A stretch of DNA of 64,000 nt, from assembly GCF_001277235.1 (NCBI RefSeq), contig NZ_CP012266.1, positions 806,001 to 870,000 of the forward strand, given 5' to 3'. The notes below the pieces were generated by a model, which saw only the letters and a program-made list of their open reading frames with translations, was not told the DNA's origin and searched no databases. Positions 38,747 to 47,592 of this stretch are shown piece after piece. Made by a program: the position numbers and the translations under genes. The stretch's first letter is position 1. The number at the start of each line of letters is the position of its first letter. Origin of the DNA: Cronobacter dublinensis subsp. dublinensis LMG 23823. Its GTDB lineage: Bacteria; Pseudomonadota; Gammaproteobacteria; Enterobacterales; Enterobacteriaceae.

Positions 38747-39289
38747 ATGAAAAAAGTAGCTGGGATGCTAATTTTATCATCCCTGTTTATCTCTCAGGCA
38801 TTGGCGCAGGTTAGCGTCAGTGATAGCGATGCACAGGTCCATATTTTTGGTACGCTAAATACGGGTTACGAGACATCCTGTGCCGTAGGACTTAGCCAAA
38901 GCGCCATTAATTTTAATACTTCTGTTGATGACCTTGGAGACCAGAATAAAGTCTACACTGGAGGTACAACGTTAATGCTAACAGTCAGCAATACGGACTA
39001 TTGCCGTTCTCAGGTTGAAAATAATCATATTTTCTTCAGGTTCACCGGTGAAAAAGACAATGCCAGCGGCACGGTCCTTGCGAACAATAGCACCAGCGAA
39101 GATGCGGCTAAGGGTATTGGCGTTGCGACTTACAACACCGACGGTATTCCGGTTGCTATCAACACCGGCACGCTTCGCGCTGTTTTACCTTTCACGAAAT
39201 TTAAACTGGGCATGGTGAAATTGCACAATCAGGATGTAGTGCCTGGCGATTATCAGGGAACCATGACGATTGAAATTCAGCGTCTGTAA
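38747..39289 (+). CDS. Orphan fimbrial (type 1 pilin-like) protein
   Basis: An exported 180-residue protein. A signal peptide with likely cut after QALA (residue 20) precedes a pilin domain with the paired cysteines Cys45 (TSCAVGLSQ) and Cys86 (NTDYCRSQ), and a C-terminal beta strand GDYQGTMTIEI, as in chaperone-usher subunits that donate or accept strands. No chaperone, usher or other subunit is nearby. E. coli has the yad fimbrial cluster between panB and folK; this gene lies instead between panC and panB. The gene is visibly AT-richer (about 45 percent GC in its first 120 bases) than its neighbours, a sign of transfer or remnant. AGTGAGGA precedes the ATG. Confidence 0.75.
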   Translation: MKKVAGMLILSSLFISQALAQVSVSDSDAQVHIFGTLNTGYETSCAVGLSQSAINFNTSVDDLGDQNKVYTGGTTLMLTVSNTDYCRSQVENNHIFFRFTGEKDNASGTVLANNSTSEDAAKGIGVATYNTDGIPVAINTGTLRAVLPFTKFKLGMVKLHNQDVVPGDYQGTMTIEIQRL

Positions 39290-39304
39290 GGAAACGCTGA
39301 TAAT

Positions 39305-39333
39305 AAAAAGCGGCACATAAGCGCCGCTTTTTT
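39305..39333. terminator. Terminator between the pilin-like gene and panB
   Basis: AAAAGCGGC-ACATAAGC-GCCGCTTTT followed by TT; a nine-base stem between convergent genes that may serve both. Confidence 0.8.
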
Positions 39334-39337
39334 GTGA

Positions 39338-40132
39338 TTAATTGAAACTGTGCTCAGCTCCCGGATAAACGCCGGACTCCACTTCTGCAATATACTCACG
39401 TACCGCCGCACGCATATCACCCGCTTGCGCCAGAAAGTTTTTGGCAAATTTGGGGATATGGCCGCCAGTAATGCCGAAGGCGTCATGCATCACCAGAATC
39501 TGCCCGTCCGTCACGTTGCCTGCGCCGATGCCGATAACCGGAATTGAAAGCGCGCTGGTAATGCGCTGCGCCAGCGCGACCGGCACGCATTCCAGCACCA
39601 GTAGTTGCGCGCCTGCGGCCTCCAGCGCTAACGCGTCGTCCAGCAGCGTCTGCGCAGCGGCGTCATCGCGACCCTGCACTTTATAACCGCCGAAAATATT
39701 CACCGACTGCGGCGTCAGGCCCAGATGGCCACACACCGGCACGGCGCGCTCGGTCAGCATGCGTACCGTGTCAGCAAGCCAGCGGCCACCCTCAATTTTC
39801 ACCATATTGGCACCTGCGCGCATCACGGCGGCGCTGTTTTCAAACGCCTGTTCTGGCGTGGGGTAGGCCATAAACGGCAGGTCTGCGAGCAGCAGACAGT
39901 GCGGTGCGCCGCGACGCACGGCACGGGTATGGTAGGCGATATCGTCTACCGTTACCGGCAGGGTGGAGTCGTGTCCCTGGACTGTCATGCCCAAAGAATC
40001 GCCGACCAGCATGACGCCAATCCCTTCTTCTTCAAAGAGTTTCGCAAAACTGAAATCGTAGGCGGTAATGGTGGCGAACTTCTTGCCCGCTTCCTTCAGG
40101 CGTCGCAATTGAGAAATGGTTGTCGGTTTCAT
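39338..40132 (-). CDS. panB: 3-methyl-2-oxobutanoate hydroxymethyltransferase
   Basis: Adds a hydroxymethyl group from methylene-tetrahydrofolate to 2-oxoisovalerate, the first step to pantoate. The 264 residues match E. coli PanB, starting MKPTTISQLRRLKEAGKK. Conserved parts are AYDFSFAKLFEEEG, MLVGDSLGM (Mg-binding Asp) and VKIEGG. Convergent with the pilin-like gene and downstream of folK and pcnB, 87 bases away from folK. Its link to panC is broken here. Confidence 0.97.
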   Translation of the reverse strand: MKPTTISQLRRLKEAGKKFATITAYDFSFAKLFEEEGIGVMLVGDSLGMTVQGHDSTLPVTVDDIAYHTRAVRRGAPHCLLLADLPFMAYPTPEQAFENSAAVMRAGANMVKIEGGRWLADTVRMLTERAVPVCGHLGLTPQSVNIFGGYKVQGRDDAAAQTLLDDALALEAAGAQLLVLECVPVALAQRITSALSIPVIGIGAGNVTDGQILVMHDAFGITGGHIPKFAKNFLAQAGDMRAAVREYIAEVESGVYPGAEHSFN

Positions 40133-40219
40133 GGGTGTCCCGCAAACAGAAAAAAAGCAGTGTAAACGATGCGATTGCGGGAGGATACTGCGCGGAAATG
40201 CGAAGAGGAAGTTTTTGCT

Positions 40220-40699
40220 TTACCAGTGGCGAATTGCTGAACAATCAAGGCGTTCAAGCACCTCAGCTACGCATTCGCCATCCGGGAAGCGCAGCGCGGG
40301 CGCGATCTCTGCAAGCGGCAGCAGCATAAAGGCGCGGTTTTTCATGTCGTAATGAGGAACCGTCAGCCGTTCGGTGTGTATCGTCTCGTCGCCAAACAGC
40401 ATGATGTCGAGATCGAGCGTGCGCGGCCCCCAGCGCTCCGCCTTACGCACCCGTCCCTGTTGCAGCTCGATGCGCTGCGTATTATCCAGCAATGCCTCCG
40501 GTGCGAGCGCGGTTTCCAGCGCGACAGCGGCGTTGAGGTAATCAGGCTGATCCTGCGGGCCCAGCGGTGGCGTGCGGTAAAACGGCGAGGTCGCCACGAT
40601 CCGGCTGTGTGGGATCTGCGCCAGCGCGGCCAGCGCGTCATTCACCTGAGAAAGCGGCTCGGCGAGATTGCTGCCGAGCGCGATATAGGCAAGGGTCAC
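40220..40699 (-). CDS. folK: 6-hydroxymethyl-7,8-dihydropterin pyrophosphokinase
   Basis: Transfers pyrophosphate from ATP to hydroxymethyl-dihydropterin in folate synthesis. The 159 residues equal E. coli HPPK. The ALGSNL start, FYRTPPLG region near residue 42 and the signature GPRTLDLDIMLFGD near residue 89 with the Mg-binding aspartates are present. The ATG overlaps the pcnB stop by four bases, showing coupling. Confidence 0.97.
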   Translation of the reverse strand: MTLAYIALGSNLAEPLSQVNDALAALAQIPHSRIVATSPFYRTPPLGPQDQPDYLNAAVALETALAPEALLDNTQRIELQQGRVRKAERWGPRTLDLDIMLFGDETIHTERLTVPHYDMKNRAFMLLPLAEIAPALRFPDGECVAEVLERLDCSAIRHW

Positions 40700-42093
40700 G
40701 CGCTGCCCTCGCGGCGCGGAGCGCGGCGGCGGGGACGACGCTGACGACGGCGTTCAGCCGGTTCGTCGCCCAGATCGGTGAGCATATTTTTTTGCAGCGG
40801 CGGCGCGGCGGACTGGAATTCGCCCCACCAGTTCGTCAGGCGTTGCAGCTCGCCGTTGTTCTCGGCTTCGGCGCGCAGCGCCAGCAGATCGTAGGCGGCG
40901 CGGAATTTCGGATGCTCCATCAGCTTCCAGGCGCGTTTGCCCTGACGGCGCGACAGGCGCAGCTGCAACATCCAGATATCACGAATAAGCGTGGTGATGC
41001 GTTTCGGGATCGCGAGCGAGCGGCAGGCTTCGTCCAGCACGTCGTTCATCGCCAGCGCGAAGGCGTCGTAGTAGGCAAGCCCGCTCTCCTGGGCGATTTT
41101 CTGCGCCATTTCGAGCTGCGGATACCAGTACATGGCGGCAAACAGGAACGCCGGGTTCACGCGCATGTCGTTATGAATGCGGTTATCGGTGTTTTTCAGC
41201 ACCTGCGTGATAATGCGCTCCATCGGGCTGTCACCTTTCTCGGTGAAATAGCGGCTAATGCCCGGGAACAGCGGCTGGAACAGGTTATATTCGCACAGCA
41301 GGCGATACGTGGCGTAACCGTAGCCCGCCTGTAACAGCTTTAAGGATTCTTCAAACAGACGCGCCGGCGGCACATCGTTTAACAGCGTGGCGAGGCGCGG
41401 AATCGGCTCGCCGGTCTCCGGGCTGATGCGCATATCAAGCTTGGCGGCGAAACGCACCGCGCGCAGCATACGCACCGGATCTTCGCGGTAGCGGGTTTCC
41501 GGATCGCCAATCAGACGGATAATGCCGTCATTCAGATCGTTAAGACCGCCTACGTAATCGCGCACCGTGAAATCGGCCACGCTGTAGTAAAGGCTGTTGA
41601 TGGTGAAGTCGCGACGCTGGGCGTCTTCTTCGATAGAGCCGAAGATGTTGTCGCGCAGCAGCATGCCGTTCTGGCCGCGCTGTGACGTGGCGCGATCGCT
41701 CACGCTCTCTTCATGATGGCCACGGAAGGTGGCGACTTCGATGATTTCAGGGCCGAACATAACGTGCGCCAGACGGAAACGGCGGCCAACGAGGCGGCAG
41801 TTGCGAAACAGCTTGCGCACCTGATCCGGCGTGGCGTTGGTGGTGATGTCGAAATCTTTCGGTTTTTTGCCAAGCAGCAGATCGCGCACACCGCCGCCCA
41901 CCAGCCAGGCTTCATAACCGGCTTTGTTCAGGCGGTACATCACTTTGAGCGCGTTCTCACTGATATCTTTGCGGGAGATAGTGTGCTGTTCACGCGGGAT
42001 AATGGTTATGGCGGGCTGTGCGGCGCCTTCGTCAACCACGCTCTCCTCGCGGTTTAACACCTTACGGCAAAAATTAGCGACTCGGGTAAAAAT
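40696..42093 (-). CDS. pcnB: Poly(A) polymerase I
   Basis: Adds 3' poly(A) tails that mark RNA for decay and controls ColE1-type plasmid copy number through RNAI. The reading frame extends past the first standard start codon (GTG at 42060) to ATT at 42093, giving FTRVANFCRK and a total of 465 residues, exactly the length and N terminus of the E. coli protein, whose start codon is AUU. GAGGTG lies five bases upstream. Nucleotidyltransferase motif LVGGGVRDLLLGKKPKDFD with the DxD aspartates is near residue 70; a basic Arg-rich tail ends the protein. Followed by overlapping folK. Confidence 0.94.
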   Translation of the reverse strand: MFTRVANFCRKVLNREESVVDEGAAQPAITIIPREQHTISRKDISENALKVMYRLNKAGYEAWLVGGGVRDLLLGKKPKDFDITTNATPDQVRKLFRNCRLVGRRFRLAHVMFGPEIIEVATFRGHHEESVSDRATSQRGQNGMLLRDNIFGSIEEDAQRRDFTINSLYYSVADFTVRDYVGGLNDLNDGIIRLIGDPETRYREDPVRMLRAVRFAAKLDMRISPETGEPIPRLATLLNDVPPARLFEESLKLLQAGYGYATYRLLCEYNLFQPLFPGISRYFTEKGDSPMERIITQVLKNTDNRIHNDMRVNPAFLFAAMYWYPQLEMAQKIAQESGLAYYDAFALAMNDVLDEACRSLAIPKRITTLIRDIWMLQLRLSRRQGKRAWKLMEHPKFRAAYDLLALRAEAENNGELQRLTNWWGEFQSAAPPLQKNMLTDLGDEPAERRRQRRPRRRAPRREGSA

Positions 42094-42145
42094 GGTGCAC
42101 CTCGGTAGTGTCAGTCTCTGGACAAAAAACAGCGGCTAATATAGC

Positions 42146-43042
42146 TCAGCGCAACGCATTTGAGAATGCCGGATTCGCGGCCACCGCCGCAGGCACCGCG
42201 CTGAGATCCCATTTTTCCACCGCATTACGCAACAGCGTTTCGGTGGAAAGCGCGCGCCAGTCGTCATCGACCGGCTGATTTAAGAACCCCAGCGCGGCGG
42301 CCAGCACCGGACGCGGATCGCCCTCGGGCAGCGGCGGCGCGTGATTCTGCTTGGATAGTTTATTGCCGTCCGGGTTGACCACCAGCGGCAGATGCACGTA
42401 ATCCGGCGCCTGCCACCCCAGTTGCTGATAGAGCGAAATCTGGCGCACCGTCGGCGCGATAAGATCCGCCCCGCGTACGATTTCCGTCACGCCCTGGAAG
42501 TGATCATCCACCACGACCGCCAGGTTATAGGCGAACAGCCCGTCGCGGCGATGAATAATAAAATCTTCGCGCGCGAGCGCCGGGTCGGCAGCGAGTTCGC
42601 CACGCAGGGTATCGGTGAAGGCCATCACCGGATGCGTCTGCAGCAGGCGCACGGCGGCGTTTTCCGGGCCGAGGCGCCGCGTGCGGCAGTGGCCGTCATA
42701 GACGCCGCCCATCTGCTGAATGCGGCTGCGCGGGCAGGTGCAGTAGTAGCTCAGCCCGTGCTCGCGCAGGTATGTTAGCGCCTCGCGGTAGGCGTCGTGG
42801 CGTTGCGACTGGTACAGCACCTCGCCGTCCCAGTGCAGGCCGTAGTGCTCAAGCTGGCGCAGGATCGCGTCGGCGGCGCCGGGCACTTCGCGCGGCGGAT
42901 CGATATCTTCAATGCGCACCAGCCAGGTACCCTGCGAGGCGCGGGCCTGCAGATAACTGCCGAGCGCGGCGATAAGCGAGCCGAAATGCAGTTCGCCGGA
43001 AGGAGAGGGGGCAAAACGCCCGATATAAGGTTTAACAGACAT
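42146..43042 (-). CDS. gluQ: Glutamyl-queuosine tRNA(Asp) synthetase
   Basis: A GluRS paralogue lacking the anticodon-binding domain; attaches glutamate to queuosine in tRNA-Asp. About 298 residues from the ATG at 43042 (MSVKPYIGRFAPSPSGELH); another ATG five codons upstream exists. The HIGH-like motif is GELHFGS, zinc ligands are in YYCTCPRSR and YDGHC, and the KMSKS-like motif is KLSKQ. Downstream of dksA by 68 bases and usually co-transcribed with it in E. coli. Confidence 0.95.
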   Translation of the reverse strand: MSVKPYIGRFAPSPSGELHFGSLIAALGSYLQARASQGTWLVRIEDIDPPREVPGAADAILRQLEHYGLHWDGEVLYQSQRHDAYREALTYLREHGLSYYCTCPRSRIQQMGGVYDGHCRTRRLGPENAAVRLLQTHPVMAFTDTLRGELAADPALAREDFIIHRRDGLFAYNLAVVVDDHFQGVTEIVRGADLIAPTVRQISLYQQLGWQAPDYVHLPLVVNPDGNKLSKQNHAPPLPEGDPRPVLAAALGFLNQPVDDDWRALSTETLLRNAVEKWDLSAVPAAVAANPAFSNALR

Positions 43043-43110
43043 GGCGATGGCGGACATAAAAGAATACGGCGGGAAATCCCGCCGTAAGTGTTATTAATGT
43101 GTGTCGGTGA

Positions 43111-43566
43111 TTAGCCGGCCATCTGTTTTTCGCGGATTTCGGCGAGCGTCTTACAGTCGATGCACAGATCGGCGGTCGGACGCGCTTCGAGGCGACGGAT
43201 ACCGATTTCAACACCGCAGGATTCGCAGTAGCCGAAATCTTCGTCTTCCACTTTTTTCAGCGTTTTTTCAATCTTTTTGATGAGCTTACGCTCACGGTCA
43301 CGGTTACGCAGCTCAAGGCTGAATTCTTCTTCCTGGGCGGCACGGTCTACCGGATCCGGGAAGTTTGCAGCTTCATCCTGCATATGGGTTACGGTGCGAT
43401 CGACTTCATCCCGGAGTTGATTACGCCATGCCTCAAGAATACGCTTGAAGTGCGCCAGCTGGGCTTCGTTCATATACTCTTCGCCCGGCTTCTCCTGATA
43501 CGGCTCCACCCCAGCGATGGCGAGAATACTCAGGGACGATGTTTTACGGTTTTGCCCTTCTTGCAT
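43111..43566 (-). CDS. dksA: RNA polymerase-binding transcription factor DksA
   Basis: Binds the RNA polymerase secondary channel and works with ppGpp to reset transcription in the stringent response. The ATG at 43566, after AAGGAGAAGC, gives 151 residues as in E. coli. A coiled coil with the tip aspartates (NFPDPVDRA, Asp71 and Asp74) and a C-terminal zinc finger with CESC and CIDC are intact. It heads dksA-gluQ; sfsA lies 178 bases upstream. Confidence 0.98.
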   Translation of the reverse strand: MQEGQNRKTSSLSILAIAGVEPYQEKPGEEYMNEAQLAHFKRILEAWRNQLRDEVDRTVTHMQDEAANFPDPVDRAAQEEEFSLELRNRDRERKLIKKIEKTLKKVEDEDFGYCESCGVEIGIRRLEARPTADLCIDCKTLAEIREKQMAG

Positions 43567-43744
43567 GTTGCTTCTCCTTAACACGCACTATCGATCCCCT
43601 TCTCGGGGGAAAAATCAGGCCGCTATAAATAACAGAAGCTTTTCAGGATAGCAATTATCTAAACGTTACACTTGACAACCCTGTGAGGAAAAGCGTATTT
43701 GCGCACGCGGCCGTATCATTATTAGTCGATTGCGGATCAACTGG

Positions 43745-44449
43745 TTATAAGCGAACCGGCAAAGGCGACGTCAGCGTTATCTCACTGGCGGAGAGCGAGG
43801 CCTTCCAGGCCAGGACTTCCACCCCCTTGCGCTGCGCCTCGCTTAAGAGGTCGGCGTAGCGTTCATCAATGTGGCGTGCCGGAGCGACCTGCGTAATGGC
43901 GGAGTGCAGCACGGCGAACAACAGCACGGCGCGATCCCCGTTTTCCACTACGCTCATCAGCTCCCGTAAATGCTTCTGACCGCGCGCGGTCACCGCATCC
44001 GGGAAGTAGCCTGAATCCGGCTCCGACAGCGTCACGGATTTCACCTCAATATAGCAGTTAACCTTGTCACTCGCCTGTAACATGAAGTCAATTCGGCTGC
44101 GCTCCGCGCCGTACTTCACTTCGCTCTTCAGGCTCTCGTAACCGGCAAACGCAGGCAGCCGCTGCGCCTGTAGCGTCTCTTTCACGACGGCGTTCGCCCG
44201 CAGCGTATTCACGCAAATCAACGCGCCCTCACGGGTCTGCGTCAGCTCCCAGGTGTGCGGGTATTTGCGCGTCGCAACGCTTGAGGTGGAATACCAGACG
44301 GTATCCCCCGGCGTCGCGCAGCCGGTCATCGCGCCGGTGTTCGGGCAGTGCAGGGTCAGGGTTTCGCCTTGTGGCGTAACCACATCGGCAAGAAAGCGCT
44401 TATAGCGCGCAATCAGCCGGGCCGGTTGCAGGGCGGGCGTAAATTCCAT
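43745..44449 (-). CDS. sfsA: SfsA family DNA-binding protein
   Basis: A 234-residue protein, the family length, named for stimulation of maltose fermentation in E. coli and containing an OB-like N-terminal domain and a nuclease-like C-terminal domain. TLHCPNTGAMTGC near residue 31, YGAERSRIDF near residue 112 and EVKSVTL near residue 136 are the conserved blocks. It follows thpR by nine bases in one operon. Confidence 0.94.
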   Translation of the reverse strand: MEFTPALQPARLIARYKRFLADVVTPQGETLTLHCPNTGAMTGCATPGDTVWYSTSSVATRKYPHTWELTQTREGALICVNTLRANAVVKETLQAQRLPAFAGYESLKSEVKYGAERSRIDFMLQASDKVNCYIEVKSVTLSEPDSGYFPDAVTARGQKHLRELMSVVENGDRAVLLFAVLHSAITQVAPARHIDERYADLLSEAQRKGVEVLAWKASLSASEITLTSPLPVRL

Positions 44450-44458
44450 GTCGCTTCC

Positions 44459-44989
44459 TTATGGGTTAAGAGACCAGCGCTCCAGCGGCTGGTAACGGGT
44501 ACGTCCCTTTTCAAAACGCGACTCATACAGCACAAATTCCCGCGCGGCAAGCGCCCAGCCAAACCCTGGCGGCGGCAGCCTGACCGGGTGCTGAGCGTTA
44601 CGCAGTAATGTGACATGCGGATGAAAGGGCTGCGCGCTTTGTGGGCAACCGCTGCGCGCGGCCTGCGCGCGCAGAAGATTCGCGAGCTGCAACAGGCCGC
44701 GCGGCGGCTGGCGCGAGCCCAGCCAGACCACCTGCGAGCGGGGCCAGTGGCCCGCGTCATCAAGATGCAGCGTAAATGCCTGCTGGCTGATACGCCCGGC
44801 GAGCGCGCTGAGCGTGCGTTGCTTCTGCGCGCTGACGTCGCCTAAAAAAGCGAGCGTAATATGCAGATTAGCGGCGGCGATGGGCCTGCCCGCGTCGGGC
44901 GCGAAGGTCTCGGCGCGCCATTCCATGATGTGTTGCTGAAGCTCGGCGGGCAGAGGCAGCGCGAAAAACAGCCGTTTCTGGTCTGACAT
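44459..44989 (-). CDS. thpR: RNA 2',3'-cyclic 3'-phosphodiesterase ThpR (LigT)
   Basis: A 2H phosphoesterase that hydrolyses 2',3'-cyclic phosphates on RNA and can form 2'-5' tRNA-half linkages in vitro. The 176 residues equal the E. coli protein. The two HxT motifs are HITLAF near residue 43 and HPHVTL near residue 125. Divergent from hrpB with a short gap of 70 bases. Confidence 0.94.
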   Translation of the reverse strand: MSDQKRLFFALPLPAELQQHIMEWRAETFAPDAGRPIAAANLHITLAFLGDVSAQKQRTLSALAGRISQQAFTLHLDDAGHWPRSQVVWLGSRQPPRGLLQLANLLRAQAARSGCPQSAQPFHPHVTLLRNAQHPVRLPPPGFGWALAAREFVLYESRFEKGRTRYQPLERWSLNP

Positions 44990-45059
44990 AGCGGTAACTC
45001 GTAATGATCGGGGGAATGCTACAATGCGTGCCTTTCATAGTAACCCCCTGGAGCCTGTC

Positions 45060-47489
45060 GTGTCGTCTTTACCGGTCGCCGCCGTTTTGCCTGAACTACT
45101 CAACGCCCTGAAGCTCGCGCCTCAGGTACTGCTTAGCGCCCCGACCGGCGCCGGGAAATCGACCTGGCTGCCGCTGGAGATCCTGAAATCCGGCGTCGTC
45201 GACGGGAAAATCATCATGCTGGAGCCCCGGCGGCTGGCGGCGCGCAACGTGGCGCAGCGGCTGGCGGATCAGCTTGGCGAGCCGTGCGGCGAAACCGTCG
45301 GCTACCGCATGCGCGCCGAGAGTTGCACCGGCCCGGCCACCCGGCTGGAAGTGGTGACCGAAGGCATTCTGACGCGGCTGCTGCAGCGTGACCCGGAGCT
45401 GTCCGGCGTGTCGCTGGTCATTCTCGATGAGTTCCACGAGCGCAGCCTGCAGGCGGATCTCGCGCTGGCGCTGCTGCTCGATGTCCAGCAAGGGCTGCGC
45501 GAGGATCTTAAGCTGCTGATCATGTCCGCGACGCTCGATAACGATCGTCTCCAGGCGCTATTGCCGCAGGCGCCGACGGTGGTGTCCGAAGGGCGCAGCT
45601 TTCCGGTGACGCGGCGCTACCAGCCGCTGCCGACGCATCAGCGTTTTGATGAGGCTGTCGCGCAGGCGGTCAGTGGGCTGCTTCGCGAAGAGGCGGGCTC
45701 GCTGCTGCTGTTTTTGCCGGGCGTGGGCGAGATCCAGCGGGTACAGACGCAGCTTGCAGAACGCGTCGGGCGCGATGTGCTGCTCTGTCCGCTCTACGGC
45801 GCACTGCCGCTCGCCGAACAGCGCAAAGCCATCCTGCCCGCGCCGCCAGGCTTTCGCAAAGTGGTGCTGGCCACCAATATCGCGGAAACCAGCCTGACCA
45901 TCGAAGGCATCCGGCTGGTGGTGGACAGCGCGCAGGAGCGCGTGGCGCGCTTTGACGCCCGCACCGGCCTGACGCGACTTATCACCCAGCGCATCAGCCA
46001 GGCCTCAATGACCCAGCGGGCCGGTCGCGCCGGGCGTCTTGAGCCGGGCATCTGTCTGCATCTCATCCCGAAAGAACAGGCGGAGCGCGCAAGCGCGCAG
46101 GCGGAAGCCGAAATCACCCAGAGCGATCTCTCCGGGCTTCTGCTGGAGCTGCTGATGTGGGGCTGTCGCGATGTCGCCGAACTCAACTGGCTGGATCTGC
46201 CGCCTGCGGTGAACCTTGCCGCCGCGCGCCAGCTGCTGACCACGCTTGGCGCGCTGAAAGATGGCCAACTGACCGCGCGTGGACGCCAGATGGCGCAGCT
46301 CGGCAACGATCCGCGGCTCGCGGCGATGCTGGTCAGCGCGCAGGGCGCGGACGCCCAGGCGACGGCGGTGCGGCTCGCCGCTATTCTCGAAGAGCCGCCG
46401 CGCGGCACGGAGACGGATTTGCGCGGCGCGCTTTCCAGAAGCCAGGGCAACTGGCAGGCCCGTAGCGTGCAGTTGATGAAGCGGCTGAACGCGAAAGGCG
46501 GCGCGCCGTCGCTGACGCTTGCTCCCTCGCTGCTGGCTGGCGCGTTCAGCGACCGCATCGCGCGGCGTCGCGGCGAAGAGGGGCGTTATCAGCTCGCCAA
46601 CGGCATGGGCGCGATGCTCGATAAAGACGACGCGATGACGCGCTACGAATGGCTTATCGCGCCGCTGCTGTTGCAGGGCAGCCACAGCGCCGACGCGCGG
46701 ATTTTACAGGCGCTGCCGCTGGACATCGACGCGCTGATTGCTGATTGCCCGGATCTGTTGCGCCAGCGCGACTCGCTGGAGTGGAACGACGAACAAGGCA
46801 CGCTGCGCGCGCAGCGCCGCTGGCAGGTCGGCCAACTGGTGCTGAAAACCCAGCCGCTTTCAAAACCCTCCGAAGAAGAACTGCATCAGGCGATGCTCAA
46901 CGGCATTCGCGAAAAAGGGCTTTCTGTTCTTAACTGGACGCCGGAGGCCGAACAGCTGCGCCTGCGTTTACACTGCGCGGCGCGCTTTCTGCCGGAACAC
47001 CCGTGGCCGGACGTGAGCGACGAGGCGCTGCTGGCGTCGCTGGATGTCTGGCTGCTGCCGGAACTGCGCGGCGTTCACTCGTTGCGTGCGCTGAAAAACA
47101 TCAATCTCGCCCAGGCGCTGCTGCATTTACTCGACTGGCAGCAGCGGCAACGGCTGGATAGTGCGCTGCCGGGGCATTACACTGTGCCGACCGGCAGCCG
47201 GATAGCGATTCGCTATCATGAGGAAAACCCACCGGCGCTGGCGGTGCGCATTCAGGAGATGTTTGGCGAGGCGGAAACACCGGTTATCGCTGAAGGTCGG
47301 GTGCCTCTCACGCTCGAACTGCTTTCACCCGCCCAGCGGCCGCTGCAAATCACGCGCGATCTCAGCGCGTTCTGGCGCGGCGCCTGGAAAGAGGTGCAGA
47401 AAGAGATGAAAGGGCGCTACCCGAAACACGTCTGGCCGGACGATCCGGCTAACGCGCTGCCAACCCGGCGCACCAAAAAGTATCAGTAG
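45060..47489 (+). CDS. hrpB: ATP-dependent helicase HrpB
   Basis: A DEAH-box (DExH) helicase of uncertain role, 809 residues when started at the GTG at 45060 (then TCGTCTTTACCG) after CTGGAG, which equals the E. coli length; an ATG at 45024 would add 12 residues. Walker A SAPTGAGKS near residue 29, the DEFH box (VILDEFHERS) near residue 124, SAT motif near residue 156 and motif VI QRAGRAGR near residue 326 are present. It ends with a basic TRRTKKYQ tail. Confidence 0.95.
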   Translation: MSSLPVAAVLPELLNALKLAPQVLLSAPTGAGKSTWLPLEILKSGVVDGKIIMLEPRRLAARNVAQRLADQLGEPCGETVGYRMRAESCTGPATRLEVVTEGILTRLLQRDPELSGVSLVILDEFHERSLQADLALALLLDVQQGLREDLKLLIMSATLDNDRLQALLPQAPTVVSEGRSFPVTRRYQPLPTHQRFDEAVAQAVSGLLREEAGSLLLFLPGVGEIQRVQTQLAERVGRDVLLCPLYGALPLAEQRKAILPAPPGFRKVVLATNIAETSLTIEGIRLVVDSAQERVARFDARTGLTRLITQRISQASMTQRAGRAGRLEPGICLHLIPKEQAERASAQAEAEITQSDLSGLLLELLMWGCRDVAELNWLDLPPAVNLAAARQLLTTLGALKDGQLTARGRQMAQLGNDPRLAAMLVSAQGADAQATAVRLAAILEEPPRGTETDLRGALSRSQGNWQARSVQLMKRLNAKGGAPSLTLAPSLLAGAFSDRIARRRGEEGRYQLANGMGAMLDKDDAMTRYEWLIAPLLLQGSHSADARILQALPLDIDALIADCPDLLRQRDSLEWNDEQGTLRAQRRWQVGQLVLKTQPLSKPSEEELHQAMLNGIREKGLSVLNWTPEAEQLRLRLHCAARFLPEHPWPDVSDEALLASLDVWLLPELRGVHSLRALKNINLAQALLHLLDWQQRQRLDSALPGHYTVPTGSRIAIRYHEENPPALAVRIQEMFGEAETPVIAEGRVPLTLELLSPAQRPLQITRDLSAFWRGAWKEVQKEMKGRYPKHVWPDDPANALPTRRTKKYQ

Positions 47490-47592
47490 CGGCGGCGATG
47501 CCGTCGCGATGATTTGAGAGCTTTCTTCTTCCGCCTGCGGGCGGAAGAGCCAAGAATCTGGCCTTTGCGCCTGTATGTTGTGGAGAAAAAGC

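Noticed and set aside
45024..45059. Upstream ATG extending hrpB by 12 residues
   Set aside because: The GTG at 45060 has a better-placed ribosome-binding site and gives the exact family length.
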